The position numbers were made by a program, and so were the translations under genes. From Viscum album (Eukaryota > Streptophyta > Magnoliopsida > Santalales > Viscaceae): 64,000 nucleotides of DNA. Shown here piece by piece: positions 23,950 through 35,735 of the stretch; within the stretch, counting starts at the first letter, position 1, and each line of letters begins with the position of its first letter. Below the pieces are notes generated by a model. The model made no database searches, was not told where the DNA came from, and saw nothing but the letters and a program-made list of their open reading frames with translations. The stretch spans positions 385,219,962 to 385,283,961 of the forward strand of contig OY728133.1 in the NCBI GenBank assembly GCA_963277665.1, in the 5' to 3' direction.

Positions 23950-25159
23950 TGTAGAGACCCTGACCCCAGTTGCCTAGAGTAGGTGCCTTACTTCATTACA
24001 TTGGCATAATATACAAGGAAGTCAAATCCTAAGGGACCAAATAGTTTATTAGTTTATGAAAATCAGATACAAACATAATTTTTACATTACCAAATGAAAT
24101 GAAATAAAATATAGTAATTCCATCGGAAACATCCATAACTCCTAGATTATCCTCAAAATTCATTCATCATATTCATCTTCACTTCCTAGGGAAAAAATAA
24201 AATATAAGAAATGCATGAGGTATAATTCTCAGTAAGGGTAAGTAATATAATAAAAGATAATATAATTAATAATTCACGGTGAATGAAATAAAACACATGT
24301 TGTTATAACATAAACTTGATCATAATATTGCAAGAATAAAATATGAATAAATAATTCCATAAAAACAATCTCATGAAAATAATGTTTGGCCATATATATT
24401 CCTCTAGTTGAATATTCACATGGATTATTAATGACTAATATCATAATGAGGTAACGTATACCAAAAAAAATTGAAACATACCATCAAGTCCTCATCCAAG
24501 GAATTTGAAAATAAATGGACAGGAGCTCGGCAGAAACGATATCTGAAAATAGGAAAGGGGTTAACCAAGTCCAAATATATTTTGTCTCATTAAACCTACC
24601 GATGCATAGAGGAGCTATAGTTAGCTTGACCCATCACATAATATGTCCAATTAATTCATCCTATGAATGGTTTTAAACATAAATAGTATATAATTATGAA
24701 ATCTAAATAGGTTTCCCCAATCTATAAACATATTCACCAACCCTTTTTAGTATTTTGGTGAATGATATCTAGATAGAACATCCATATTCAAACTGAACAT
24801 AAAGCATTTAAAAAAATATGGTAGATGATAATTGTATGATATAAATCACAATAAATGCTAATATTTAACAGAGGTTTCGAAATAAGTGAAAATACTCTTA
24901 TAAAATCATTGAAGAATTCTTGATAGAAATACCCCTTTTACTTTGAAAAGAAGAGTTCAATTGGAAAAGTATTATTTATTTGTCATATATGTTTATAGAA
25001 AACCAGAAATGAAAAAATTATTGATTTTATAACAATAATGGTACCTTAAAATAAATTATGTATTTTACTAGAAAATTGGTAATAAATCTACAACTTCCCT
25101 TTAATTAGTATTTAATATCGAGAAAAAAGTGAGAATGGAACTTTTTAAAACATATAATT
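23950..25159 (-). mobile_element. LTR fragment G2
   Basis: It begins TGTAGAGACCCTGACCCCAG, matching the left edge of E's 3' LTR at 39321 (TGTAATAACCTTGTCCCCAG) and then about 24000 with 39370 ('TTGGCATAATATAC'). No primer-binding site precedes it, so it is a 3' or solo LTR that interrupted G1. Its right part is cut by, or ends before, copia element H. Confidence 0.6.
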
Positions 25160-27018
25160 TGTAAGGTTCAAGCGCTCGCAGTGGAAGCTGGTGGGATGGG
25201 GATTTTAAAATTTTCATCATCGAGATGACAGAACATGTATTCGCTGACGATCCAAGCCCTAGAAAGGTCCGAGGATCTCATGTTAATCATAAGGATTACA
25301 AAACTAAAATGAAAACATACCCGTTTCAAATTATGAATTCGCAGTCGACTGCAACTAGTTGATGGAGATCGTCACTTGAAGGATCCAAAGTAGGATCCCT
25401 CTAGATTGTCCAAAAGTACTCTAAAAATACTTTGTAACATCGAACGTCGAATTCTAGGTGATAGTGTGGTGATCCGACGATGCTTTCAATGTCCCGATGA
25501 TCACCGCATAGAGATCTCTACGATGCTTAAAGAATATATTGATCCTAACTCTTGATCAACAACTTCTCTCTCTAGGAAGTGAGATGAGAGAGACGCTCTC
25601 AATTTTCATCCCATGAATGATTGAATAGTAATTACCACAACATAATGAGAGATCATCCTCATATATTTATATTTGAGTTGAGAAATACCTAGTTGGGTTC
25701 CCCATCCCTCGTTTATTTCAACATCCACTAAATAAATAATTTTTACAAACTAAAATGCACCAATATTATTTATTATTTTATCACATAATTGTAATAGATA
25801 TAAAATATATTACGTGATAAAACTGTGTAATTTAACTCGACTTGTTATCCCACTTAATATTAAACGAACCTTGATTATTAAAATAATATTCGTTCGATTA
25901 ACATTTTTCATGTATTTACAAAACCAGTAAATACATTAAATAAATTCAATCCCAATTATTCATAACTTGAAAAATAATGAATTTATTTAATTAATCGGTG
26001 ATCAATAACTTGGACAACAATCAGACCCTGTGGCGGGGTTCACTATGTCCATATTCATATTCAACTGAATATGGATGATTCTTGAATACGCTATTGTGTG
26101 TGAACATATAGGAACTTATATCGATGGTAGTGAATAAAATACATAGATTAAGAGAGGAGTCTAGAAACCCATCGTGGCCCCTAAAGAGATAATAATAGTC
26201 CTAGAAATGACTACCATCCAATGAACACTGATAGTGTACTATAATCTCATTTTCATTAAATAGCGTATAAAGAAGGATGCACTCTTGTGTCATCATCCTT
26301 ATCTTTATTTATTATTTTTTTGATCTATCAGGATGGATTTTCCTTTCTACTACTTTGGCCAAATACTTATGAAGGAAACTCCATCATGATCAACCATGCC
26401 TAAGATATAGAACTTCATGAACATGGAAGCGAAAAATTATTTCTTGACCATTCATCTAATGTCATACCAACAATGACGCACCAAACAGAAACAACCACGC
26501 CACGACTTCATTTCTAGAGTTTTAATCTTGCATCAAAGTATGTAGTAAAATAGTATGCATTGGTAATGGTCTCAAGACAGGATAATAATACACATGTTCG
26601 TAGATAGGAACAACCAATGATACCTGAAACATGTATTGTTCATGTTGGTGGGTCTGTCCTCATGATCTCTTTACTAGAGATCACCAAGTGTGAACTTCAT
26701 GAGAAGAAGTCTCAATGCTTATGAGCCCTGAGCACCTGATAGTCAAACATCTACTATGTCTAGTCAATAAGATTTATAAAGACTATAGAATATATATTTA
26801 TGATCAATGAAATTGTATCTTAATGTTCTAATTATAGCCTAGGATCCGCTATAACCTCTCGATACGAAAATTAATCTTTGGGCATTACCATTATAATAGT
26901 GGATGCAGAATATTATACACTACAATGGTAATATGAAATCATGTACAAATAATTGTAAACATGATATGGTAATAAAATGTACTGTATAATTGGGTTTAGG
27001 GAACCCACTATTCTAACA
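25160..27018 (-). mobile_element. 3' LTR of copia element H (about 1.86 kb)
   Basis: Its minus-strand start is TGTTAGAATA (plus TATTCTAACA, 27009-27018). The 26465-27018 part is repeated at about 28700-29258. Length and the 'GAGCGTCTCTCTCATCTCAC' block (minus strand, about 25580) fit Angela-type LTRs. It is noticeably GC-richer than the gypsy LTRs around it. Confidence 0.82.
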
Positions 27019-27034
27019 CTCACACTTACACTAG
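27019..27034 (-). promoter_or_regulatory. Polypurine tract of copia element H
   Basis: The sense strand reads CTAGTGTAAGTGTGAG, directly before TGTTAGAATA. Angela-type elements have 'CTAGTGCAAGTGGGAG' here. Confidence 0.6.
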
Positions 27035-28699
27035 AGATAACTTTCTAACCAAAATGTTTAGCTACTCACATGATAAAGATCATGCTTCTTCTGAATAATG
27101 GATTTAAACGTTGGGTCTTCCACATTTTCTCCATGTGGTATATCTGATGTATGTGACCTCGTCTCCTTGAGTAAAACTTCTCATGATAAGGTATCCCCGA
27201 GTATAGCACTTTTATACATTTTCATAATGTGACAACTTGGATAGTAATAGTGTCATAATTTACATTATGATAATACTTTTATCTCTATGTGAGAATCCAA
27301 GAACTGGAACAAATTTTTGCGATTGATAACTACTTCTTAGCTGCCTTAGAAGATGCAATGTACTTGGTATTTGTAGGTATGTCTACCACTAGCTTTTATG
27401 AGCTTGACTCGCTCATCACCTTTTCCTAACTGCGATACTGGATCAAATTGTTCTATGGATTACTAGTTTATATCTCACCATAACAAGTATACCTTCTTCT
27501 CTATAAACCAGGTATATATCATTTGTACTTTCCGAAGTACAAGATGATATTTGTAACTGCATCAATTGTAGTTCTCCTATATGTAATTAATATCAACCTA
27601 CTATAAAGTATATACTGGGAGTATCAATTCCTATACATAATATGGCATATGTGATTGATCCATCACTGAAGCGTATGGAACTCAAATCAAAACTTTAATC
27701 TCTTCTAATGTTCCAAACATGTAAACCTTGAGAGACTAATCCATATGACATTGGCAAAAATTCTGAACTTGAATTGTTCTAACTTGTATTTCTAATACAA
27801 TTTCACAATATGTACAATTGACTAGGTCCAAGAAACCATTAGTTCTACCTCAGTAGATCGTATTACCCAAAACATAGGTGGCTTATTTAAGTTATTCATT
27901 TGGAGTATTACTTTTAAGCTGATCTTATCTAACTGTAAAATCATTATATATTTTCAATATCTTATCGAACATATTTCTCTTGGAAAAAATTGGCGCTATA
28001 ACTATCCTTTTCTTGGAACAAGGAAGAGATTTATTTATAATGAATTATCTATGATCTTGTTGCTTAATATAATTCTGATCTAGATTTCAATAACTTGCAA
28101 CCAACTTTAGCATTTGATGGTGTCATCATCTCTTTCTCGTTGCATCCTATAGACACCTTCCATGAAAGATGATCTTGACATCCAATGACTAATTTAATTA
28201 TCTTAGAGACAAGTAAAATTATAATGGATTAAGGCATACCGAATTGGTATAACCAATAGAGCCTTATTAGTACCAGGATTTTACCATCCATATATCATCT
28301 CATATGAATACCCACTAAAGTATTCAATTTATAAACCCCTTTACAATTTGATATATGGAATCCATTATTGAATTTTAATTGATCTTTTCAATCATAGATA
28401 ATTTCCATATACTGCTTAATTGTAGGATTTATTATTTTCAATGAATAATGTATCACCAGCCGTGGTGAATATAAAACCATCATGATGGTTGCATCATTCC
28501 TATGCAGTATGTTTCACTAGAACATACCTCTTCCACATGAACTTGTGAAACTTGTTCCTATGCCAAGAATTTTTTCATCTTGAGCATTGACTAAACCCAA
28601 GTCAATTTATCTCCCACAATCTATAATAGAGATGTGCACCCTTATATATAAATATAGTCTATCACTTGACTGTATCTTTTCTATAATAGATATATGCAC
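27035..28699 (-). pseudogene. Ty1/copia pol remnant (RNase H end) of element H
   Basis: The sense strand at about 27325-27384 reads NTKYIASSKAAKK, matching the RNase H motif 'STxEAEYIAASEAAKE' that closes copia pol. The rest up to about 28690 should be RNase H and RT but is too decayed to read residue by residue. The segment ends where 5' LTR sequence begins abruptly, the breakpoint of the internal deletion. The plus-strand frame at 28587-28793 spans the breakpoint and is not a gene. Confidence 0.68.
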
Positions 28700-29258
28700 C
28701 CTCATACCACCAACGATGCACCCCACACAAACTACATCTCCACAACTTCATTTCCATGGTTTCCATCTTACATCAAAGTACGTAATGAAATAGTACGCAT
28801 TAGTAATGGTCTCAATTTAGGAGACCAATAAAGATTTCCATAGATAGGAAGAACCAATGACACCTACAACATGTGGTGTTCTTATTAGAGGGTTTGTCCT
28901 CATGATCTCATTACTAGAGATCACCAAGTAAAAACATCATGAGAAGAAGTCTCAATGCTTATTATCCCCCAACACCTGATAGTCGAACATATACTATTTC
29001 TAGTCTGTATGATGTATCTATACTATAGAACATATATTTAAGATCAATGTTATTGTATCTAGAGGTTCTCATTATAGCTAGGGATCTTCTATAACCTCTC
29101 TATATGAAAATTAATTTTTGAACATTTCCATTAGAATAGTGGATGCAGAAAAGTCTACACTATAATGGTAAATTGATATCATGTATAACTAACTATACAC
29201 AAGATATGTTAATCAAATGAACTGTATATTTGGGTCTAAGACACCCACTATTTCAACA
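28700..29258 (-). mobile_element. Remnant of the 5' LTR of copia element H
   Basis: This is a direct repeat of 26465-27018, for example 'ACTAGAGATCACCAAGT' at both 26681 and 28912. Only the LTR's first 560 or so bp in the element's sense survive. Confidence 0.85.
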
Positions 29259-30879
29259 TAATTAATTTAAATTGAAGACTAAATGATCTGGATACAAGAT
29301 TTTGGAATCTATATCCAGATTTTATAAGATGTATAAAAAATAATGAAGAACTACATTGGTTTAAAGAGGTAGAAATCATAACCAAAAAGAAAATGGAGGT
29401 TCTGAAAGTGTCATATTAGAAACGTGTATAGAAATATTGTACCCTCCCTTGAATTATACAAAACCAAGATTAATATGAATTTAAAGATGTAATTATGAAA
29501 ATGTTTGATTTGGACCATGCTGAAATAAAATATATAGATCAACTAGATTGTGATTTAAAACTCAATGTATACCCTTAAGGTGATATTAAGAAGTTATAAA
29601 TTCAATTAATGGATAATAATAATATATATGGATAGTTAAAAGAGTATTTGGAGTTTATTTATGATCTTAAAACTTAAATCACTAAATAGGAAGATGTTAT
29701 TGAGTGAAAATTTGATCAATGAAAATTTATATAGAATATGAAATTTCATTAAAACCTCAGAATAGCTCAAAAAGTATATGATCACCCAAAGTACCTTTAC
29801 ATTAGGAAATATCATACATGGATATAAATATGAGTCATTATATTCTAAAATAGTGAAGGTAATTCTTATAGGATCAATTATGAAAGTATAAGAAAATATT
29901 TGATGAGACTCTCAAATACCATCAATCTATGTATTCTTAAACTCTATAATATATTGTGATTAAATGGATAGAATAGGTGAGACGTATTTATCTCTTATTA
30001 ATTTCTAATTTATTGGATCCTTAGGCTACAGTATTCCCGATTATAGTGTGTTGAGGAGTTATTTATAGTGAATATTATGTACGTAATAAAAATATAATAA
30101 AAATTCTGTCATAATGATTGTTAAATTATTCCAATTTGTATTTTATTCATTGTTATAAATATTCTTGTAGATCATTAGATTATAAGCGATGGAGGGATAA
30201 AATTTCATCAAAATATTCATTTTCAAAGTTTTAAAATAAATCTATGAACACCATTCTTCTAATGAATAAATTTTTCCTAGTTAAAGGGTAAGAATTTATC
30301 ACTAAACATGAAGTAGGAAAAGAGATAAGATCCAAAAATACCACAAATAATCAAGGAATAATATTGAAATAAAATAATATGAAAAAATTAGATCTTGGTT
30401 GAATTATTGTTAAATACTTGAAAAAAAGTACACCGATACTCAATAGTGGGTATTTATATCAAATGTTGGGAAATGAATGTTTATTGAAAAACATAATGAA
30501 TCATGTCTAATGAATTCTTAAATTTATAAATAATGGTGCATTTAAGATCAAGGAAAATGATCATAAGAGGATTATTAGAGAGGAGTTAAGGAAAACAAAT
30601 ATACTCCTCATGAAAAAACATCATCAAAAAGCTTAAACATGATTTACTTGTTTGAATTCATGGTTTATGATTCATCCAATAAGAGGATGTTTTTTAGAAA
30701 TGGTATATTTTTAATCATTTAATCCAAGATATAATTGATAGAAAAAAACTATTAGGTGGATATTAAAAACCAAATGTTCTCTCTCTATTTAAGAGGAACT
30801 ATTTTTCCAACATCGACGGTTCAGGATTATTCATAAAAAATTAATGACCATATGTTAAGGATTAAGGTACTAATTGAAA
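29259..30879 (+). pseudogene. Upstream part of Ty1/copia fragment K (gag/protease region presumed)
   Basis: The plus strand has a coding-like look with short open runs (for example about 29340-29410 and 29500-29575) but no motif I can name. It is called copia only because it lies upstream of the integrase match. The left end is cut at the H insertion or shortly before it. Confidence 0.35.
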
Positions 30880-31380
30880 TTAAAAATATAAAAATTGTAA
30901 TAACTCATTAATGATAGGAAAAATGGTTTGTAATCCTTATAATCCAATGAATAAAATAGAATCTCAATTACATGAATTTTTATACACTTAATTTTTTGAT
31001 CTCATGTAATAAAAGTGGATGAAGGGTGAATGTTATTATATCTTGTATATTATTTATTCTAAAAAATATATATTATGTCAAATTTATGAACTCAAAGAAG
31101 GAGATAAAGGTAATTTAAAGAGGTAACATCTGTTTACTAATGATTAAATTGGAAGGATGATCAAAACCTTATAATTGGATAATGGAAAAATGTTTACCTA
31201 TTTTCAAGTGAAGAATAACATCTAAAAGAATAAAAATCATGTTATTTCATTAATTACAAATCCAAAAAATAAATTGAGTAGTTAAAAGAAGATATTATAT
31301 GGATCGTAACTTAGTAAAATAATTACTCCTCAAGAGTGGCCAATAAATGAAATGTTGGATGGTTGTTGTGTAAATTTTAC
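30880..31380 (+). pseudogene. Ty1/copia integrase remnant (fragment K)
   Basis: At about 31030-31110 the frame reads YYILYIIYSKKYILCQIYEL, then KEGDKG. This fits the copia integrase core 'YFLTFIDDYSRxTWVYFLKxKSE'. At about 31160-31186 IKTL-LDNGKMF fits 'IKTLRSDNGGEF' around the second catalytic Asp, and NPKNKLSS-KKILYG fits 'TPQQNGVAERKNRxLxE'. Upstream, about 30910-30990, PYNPMNKIESQLHEFLYT fits the 'xPLELIHSDxxGPM' lead-in. First-Asp residues are lost and stops are many. The match is by alignment of sparse residues, so a copia call is likely but not certain. Confidence 0.55.
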
Positions 31381-31630
31381 ATTATCCTCAAAAAACTGGA
31401 TTCTGAAAGTTCAAGATAAATTTTAATACCATATTATATTTAACATTGAAGGAATTTAAATAAAAAACATAGGAGTGAATATTCGTTCTAAGAAGTCTAT
31501 TGATAATTAGTAAGGGACTAATGAGGTATATGGGGATAATATAACCTCTTTAGTAGAGTAATATCATAGTGTAAATCAAGATAAAAAATAACCAAGTAAT
31601 AATGATCAAAAATTAGAAATAACCATCCAT
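31381..31630 (+). other. Trailing part of copia fragment K
   Basis: The plus-strand reading still shows short open runs (ITPQEWPINEM, NIRSKKSID) that could be the integrase tail. Similarity to element C's LTR begins near 31630. Confidence 0.3.
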
Positions 31631-33408
31631 CATATAGTCACCATTAAAAACCGGGTAAATTCCCACAATCCAAGTACAGGAAATATTTCTTATCATACTG
31701 GTGTGAATTTCCACAAGAAACACAAAAAAAATACACATTGATAATCCCCAAAAGGGTCATGACATTAGTCTAGCACCCCAATTCATGATCCATACCAAAT
31801 TCCCAACTCATCCATCTATCATAATTCATTTTCCCTTATCCTGAACTAAAACCCTGAAATCAATTTGTGTTCAAATGGAGGATTGAGTCGGGTGTGGGTA
31901 CAACTCAATAGATCGCCACCAACATTGTTAAAAGAAATATCCAGCATAATATAATGTATACATAAGTAAATATGATAAATATATAGGGTGTTAAAAGTAA
32001 ACAAGTTCCCAATTAATCACTTATCAATTACTTATATGTATTTTCAGTTACACCACAACACCCCAAACTTATTAATCCTCCTTCATCTATGATAGAAATG
32101 AATTTTAGTAGTAAAAATTGTTTAACATCTCTTCTTAATCAATAATGGAATTCATTAATCATTTACATTCCACATACCAAGTTTCACCTAATTCATTTCA
32201 TAGTTATTTTAATGGTTTATCTCATTCAACATATTTACCCCAATTCCTAACCATTTAACCATTTGATAAAAAAATAAAGGCTCTTTAAATCATTTAATAA
32301 CATATTTAAACCCCTTTATCCATTTACCATTTACATCCACATCTATATCAGGACCAATTTATTTCAATGAAGATATAAAACCCATTATACCATGCGAACT
32401 TTTTCAAATAACAAGGGTAACTGGTTAAATCATCTAAACCAAATATCTCTCCATTTTATAACTCATTTAACATTTTTACTGGAGACTGCATCCCATAGGT
32501 ATCCTTAGGATTGGTATCATAATAATTAATAGGCCAGATAGGGAAAGTGGGTGTTTTAGCATACCATTTATAGATAAAAATCACTTTTCTTAGTAAGGAA
32601 AAAATATGTTACAATGTAGTGAAATAATAAAACCACATAAACTAAACAACAATAACAATATTGGATAAATCATATAGGCCACATACCACAACCATGTACA
32701 AAAAAAATAATCTAACCCAAAAACTTCATTAGAACTAAAACAAAAATTTACACCAAATATAAGGTTTACATAGAAAAATAAGGATTTAGGAGATTTAGAA
32801 TAAGATGAAACATCACACAAATATTTTTCTGGAAATTAGCATAAAATGCACTTCTAGTCTTACTTGATGATTCGATTAAAAAAAACCTCTCCAAATGTGT
32901 AATTACTGAACTCATTTTATTATTTTGAGGTTAGAGAGATACTAGTTTTCACAACATTCTACTACAAGTGAAATATGGAAGAATATTTTCATATAAATCA
33001 TTAAACTTTATTGGAAAAAATTGGAAATTACCCAATTTTTAAGAGTCACATGGTTTGGATGCCTGATTATTTAAAACACTAACTAACTATGTGATTCGTT
33101 CTATCCAATATGGATTAAAGAAACATAATTCCATAGGGAACATAAATATTTTGACATACCATGTGGATGCAGTCTGGTTTCCTATGACATGAGGTTGTAG
33201 GATGGGCAGTTATACAGAACAATTTTTCTAAACCATGAGAGAACCATTATCCCAGCACATATCGTAACCACCTTATTATTTTTTATTACCTAACCGTACG
33301 ACACCCTTTATTTTCTTCTAAACATATAAGGTATTCCATTAAACATATAAGATTTAGTTTAATTAATATTTAAATGAACCATACCTCATCAGACTTTGGG
33401 ATCTTACA
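31630..33408 (-). mobile_element. 3' LTR of element C, left end missing
   Basis: The right edge is GGGATCTTACA (33398-33408), the minus-strand start TGTAAGATCCC, next to a purine tract. The part that should match 38216-38450, including the GTGCCTCCCAAT block, is absent, so the left end is cut by fragment K's junction. The frame at 32590-32820 shows no motif. Confidence 0.65.
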
Positions 33409-33420
33409 ACCTCCCCACCT
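33409..33420 (-). promoter_or_regulatory. Polypurine tract of element C
   Basis: The sense strand reads AGGTGGGGAGGT directly before TGTAAGATCCC, a good gypsy polypurine tract. Confidence 0.7.
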
Positions 33421-33869
33421 TATATCAATTATTCCTTAGGTTGTTCTCCTAATAATCAATAATAGTTTGTGTAAAATAGATTAGGACACCTGGTATGCAT
33501 ATAAAATTCCCTTTCCCAATTTTCCTCTAAAACACTACCATGATACCACAATACTCAAAACTAAAGGCATGGTTTTACCATACAAAAAATTTTCATTATT
33601 ATCCACAAAAGTGTTAGATGCTCCTCAGAGGATTCATCAACCCCCAACTCAAGATCACCAACATTTTTCAAATAAAAAGGATATGGGTGATAATAAAAAT
33701 GATATGAAACATAATAAAATCATTCCTACTACTACACTATTGTGGAAGATCTGACTCATATGCTTCCAGTCTGATACTCCCCCAAATCACAAACAGACCT
33801 ACATACATCTGCTCTAACAAACCTAGTTTTTGAATATGATGGTGACCCATATTGGAAAAAACTAAAGGA
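33421..33869 (-). other. Short remnant between integrase and the polypurine tract of C
   Basis: In A and B the integrase tail and chromodomain take well over 1 kb here; C has only about 450 bp and I recognise no 'VFHVSMLRKY' block. The C-terminal half of integrase and the chromodomain appear deleted. The plus-strand frame at 33569-33754 is not supported. Confidence 0.45.
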
Positions 33870-34245
33870 AAATAATGTCACCCTAATCAATAATAAATGT
33901 GATACATTTATTAACTGATCAATTATTACCCATAATGCTTCATTATTTTATGTATCCCTAGGAATACATATTACAAATTTCATTGTAACACCATCCCACT
34001 TTCATTTCACAATTGGTAGTGGCTGTAAAATAACAATAGGTAACTGATTCTCATCATTCACCTATTGATAGGTATAACATAGTGTCACAAAACTAGAAAC
34101 TTCCTTTTTCATTCTCGGACACCAGTACTTACTATAAAGAGAACGATACATCTTATTCAACCCAGGGTGCTCTTCCCACTTTGAGTCATTAAAATCATGC
34201 ATCGTCTCCTATCATATACAATTAGGCACCAATAGGTATCCATGA
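33870..34245 (-). pseudogene. Integrase zinc-binding domain and start of catalytic core, element C
   Basis: The sense strand reads MHDFNDSKWEEHPGLNKMY, then KYWCPRMKKEVSSFVTLCYTY. This is the HHCC domain of gypsy integrase ('HDSKWxxHPGxxKMYxDLxxxYWWPxMKxDVxxFVxxCxxCQ'), with the last Cys changed to Tyr. It continues with NQLPIVILQPLPI, WDGVTMKFVICIPRDT and NEALWVIIDQLINVSHL, matching 'LLQPLPIPxWKWxxITMDFVxGLPR...AIWVIVDRLTKSAHF'. The first catalytic Asp is Lys. It is almost free of stops, the best integrase stretch in the window. Confidence 0.85.
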
Positions 34246-34373
34246 ACATCAATAATCTCACAATAATTAAAATTATAGTCAGTGTAAAACTCCTTACCTT
34301 CATGGTTTTCCTTAGATTCAATGTACATTGGGTCCTCATACCACCTCTCCTTAATCTCTCTCAAAAGTGTGGG

Positions 34374-34589
34374 CTAGACTAATAAAGGAATTAGGTTCAT
34401 CCATGACCACTCCTCCAGAACACCTACATGAATATTAGTCAAAATTATATATATAAACTTCTGCTCTAAGGAATACTTTTGATCTTCCTGAGTTTGTGTC
34501 TTCCAACTAAAAGAATAAAAAAAATTGTTTCCCTTTCTTGAAATATAATCCATCTCAAAGTCAAAATATTTCTGAATATCAACCCACAT
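34374..34589 (-). pseudogene. RNase H end and RNase H-integrase linker of element C
   Basis: An open frame of 71 codons. MWVDIQKYFDFEMDYISRKG, then NNFFYSFSWK, matches 'RRWxELLKDYDFEIxYHPGKxNxVADALSRK', the very end of RNase H in gypsy pol. The remaining 40 residues are the variable linker to integrase, which begins at 34245. Confidence 0.75.
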
Positions 34590-35735
34590 CTATAACTAGA
34601 GATCAAAAAATTTACTTGTAAAAGATATATTTTTGGCTCTTATGATTACTATAAACCATAAACTTTTCACCTAGATGATAATGCCACAAACATTTCTAAT
34701 GCATAAACCACTATGTCAAAATCAAAATCGGTCATAGGATAAATCCATTCATGTGGCATCAACTGTCTCAACCCTTATTCCATGAATCGGTCTCTTGGAA
34801 TAAACACTTCCCCAAGTCTATTTTTAGATTCCTAAGAAACAAAGTATACACCTTACACGATTCGGGAGATATCATGGTTAACACTATGTTTATAATCCCA
34901 TTTAATTTGAAGAAATAATTCTCACATTATTATAACCATTAAATCATCATTATCTTCTTGGTTAGTCCTGAGAGTAGCACTTAGAAGAGGGAAATTTTTT
35001 TATGAGCCTTATACAGTAGCCTTTAACCGAAAAATTATTTGGATATTCGAAAAAAATTCACGTGATACTCCTAAGAAACAACTAAATAAACATTATTAGC
35101 GTATAATGAAAAACCATTTCATATATTATGTGACCCAATAAATGTACTATATCAATCCATAAATGTCACTTAGATAGATTTCTGTATAGACTATGCTCAT
35201 TCAGCATTACCAAGATAATGTCAAAATATTAGGAATGATCATAATGAGTCTCGTAGTAAACTATGATTTAATAAATTAATATAACCAAAAAATAATAAAA
35301 ATATGGGTGAAATATTCATTTCATCAAATGTATAACTATAATAGGATCACTACTCAACATGAAAAAAGTTATATTACACTCATAAAAACCATACCTTTTT
35401 ATAAAATAACTAAATAGAATACCAGAAGATCTCACCCTAATCTAATGATATCATGAACAGAAATCAATATCAATTAACACATTTGAGGCCCCTATCTATT
35501 TAAAAATTTCAGCAACTCATAAAAGTAGATACTAGTTCTTAATCGTCATCTGATCCAACTTCAGGTAGTCAATGCACAACTGTAATACTCCACCACCATT
35601 ATTAGATAATTAACCTGGTGAACCCCAAGATGAAGTACTCAGATGGACAAACCCTTATTATCAAACAATTCCAAATGATCATTAATTTATTAAATCTATG
35701 ATGGTTCAATCTTATAATGTGGAATAGAAACCAGT
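34590..35735 (-). pseudogene. Reverse transcriptase and RNase H of element C
   Basis: The RT N-terminus at about 35545-35735 reads VSIPHYKIEPS, INDHLELFDNKGLSI and VVEYYSCALT, matching '[34 protein letters not shown]...DGxLRLCIDY' with one frameshift. The palm, thumb and RNase H core downstream (34590-35540) must follow by position, but the catalytic motifs are not clear by eye. Confidence 0.65.

Larger units (their letters stand above)
25160..29258 (-). mobile_element. Ty1/copia element H (Angela-like), internally deleted, target duplication TAATT
   Basis: The outer edges are TGTAAGG at 25160 and TTTCAACA ending at 29258. The five bases on each side are TAATT (25155-25159 and 29259-29263), a perfect target duplication. 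Inside are a full 3' LTR, a polypurine tract, the RNase H end of pol and only the first 560 or so bp of the 5' LTR. Gag, most of pol, the primer-binding site and the rest of the 5' LTR are deleted. A 120-bp stretch shared by the two LTRs differs at about one base in seven by my count, so the insertion is old. Confidence 0.85.

Noticed and set aside
29259..31630. Endogenous pararetrovirus (caulimovirid) remnant
   Set aside because: The only readable motifs are copia integrase-like, and caulimovirids lack integrase; no movement-protein or RT motif was seen.
32590..32820. Minus-strand frame of 76 codons, Cys- and Phe-rich
   Set aside because: It lies inside the 3' LTR of element C, is hydrophobic by base composition and matches nothing known.
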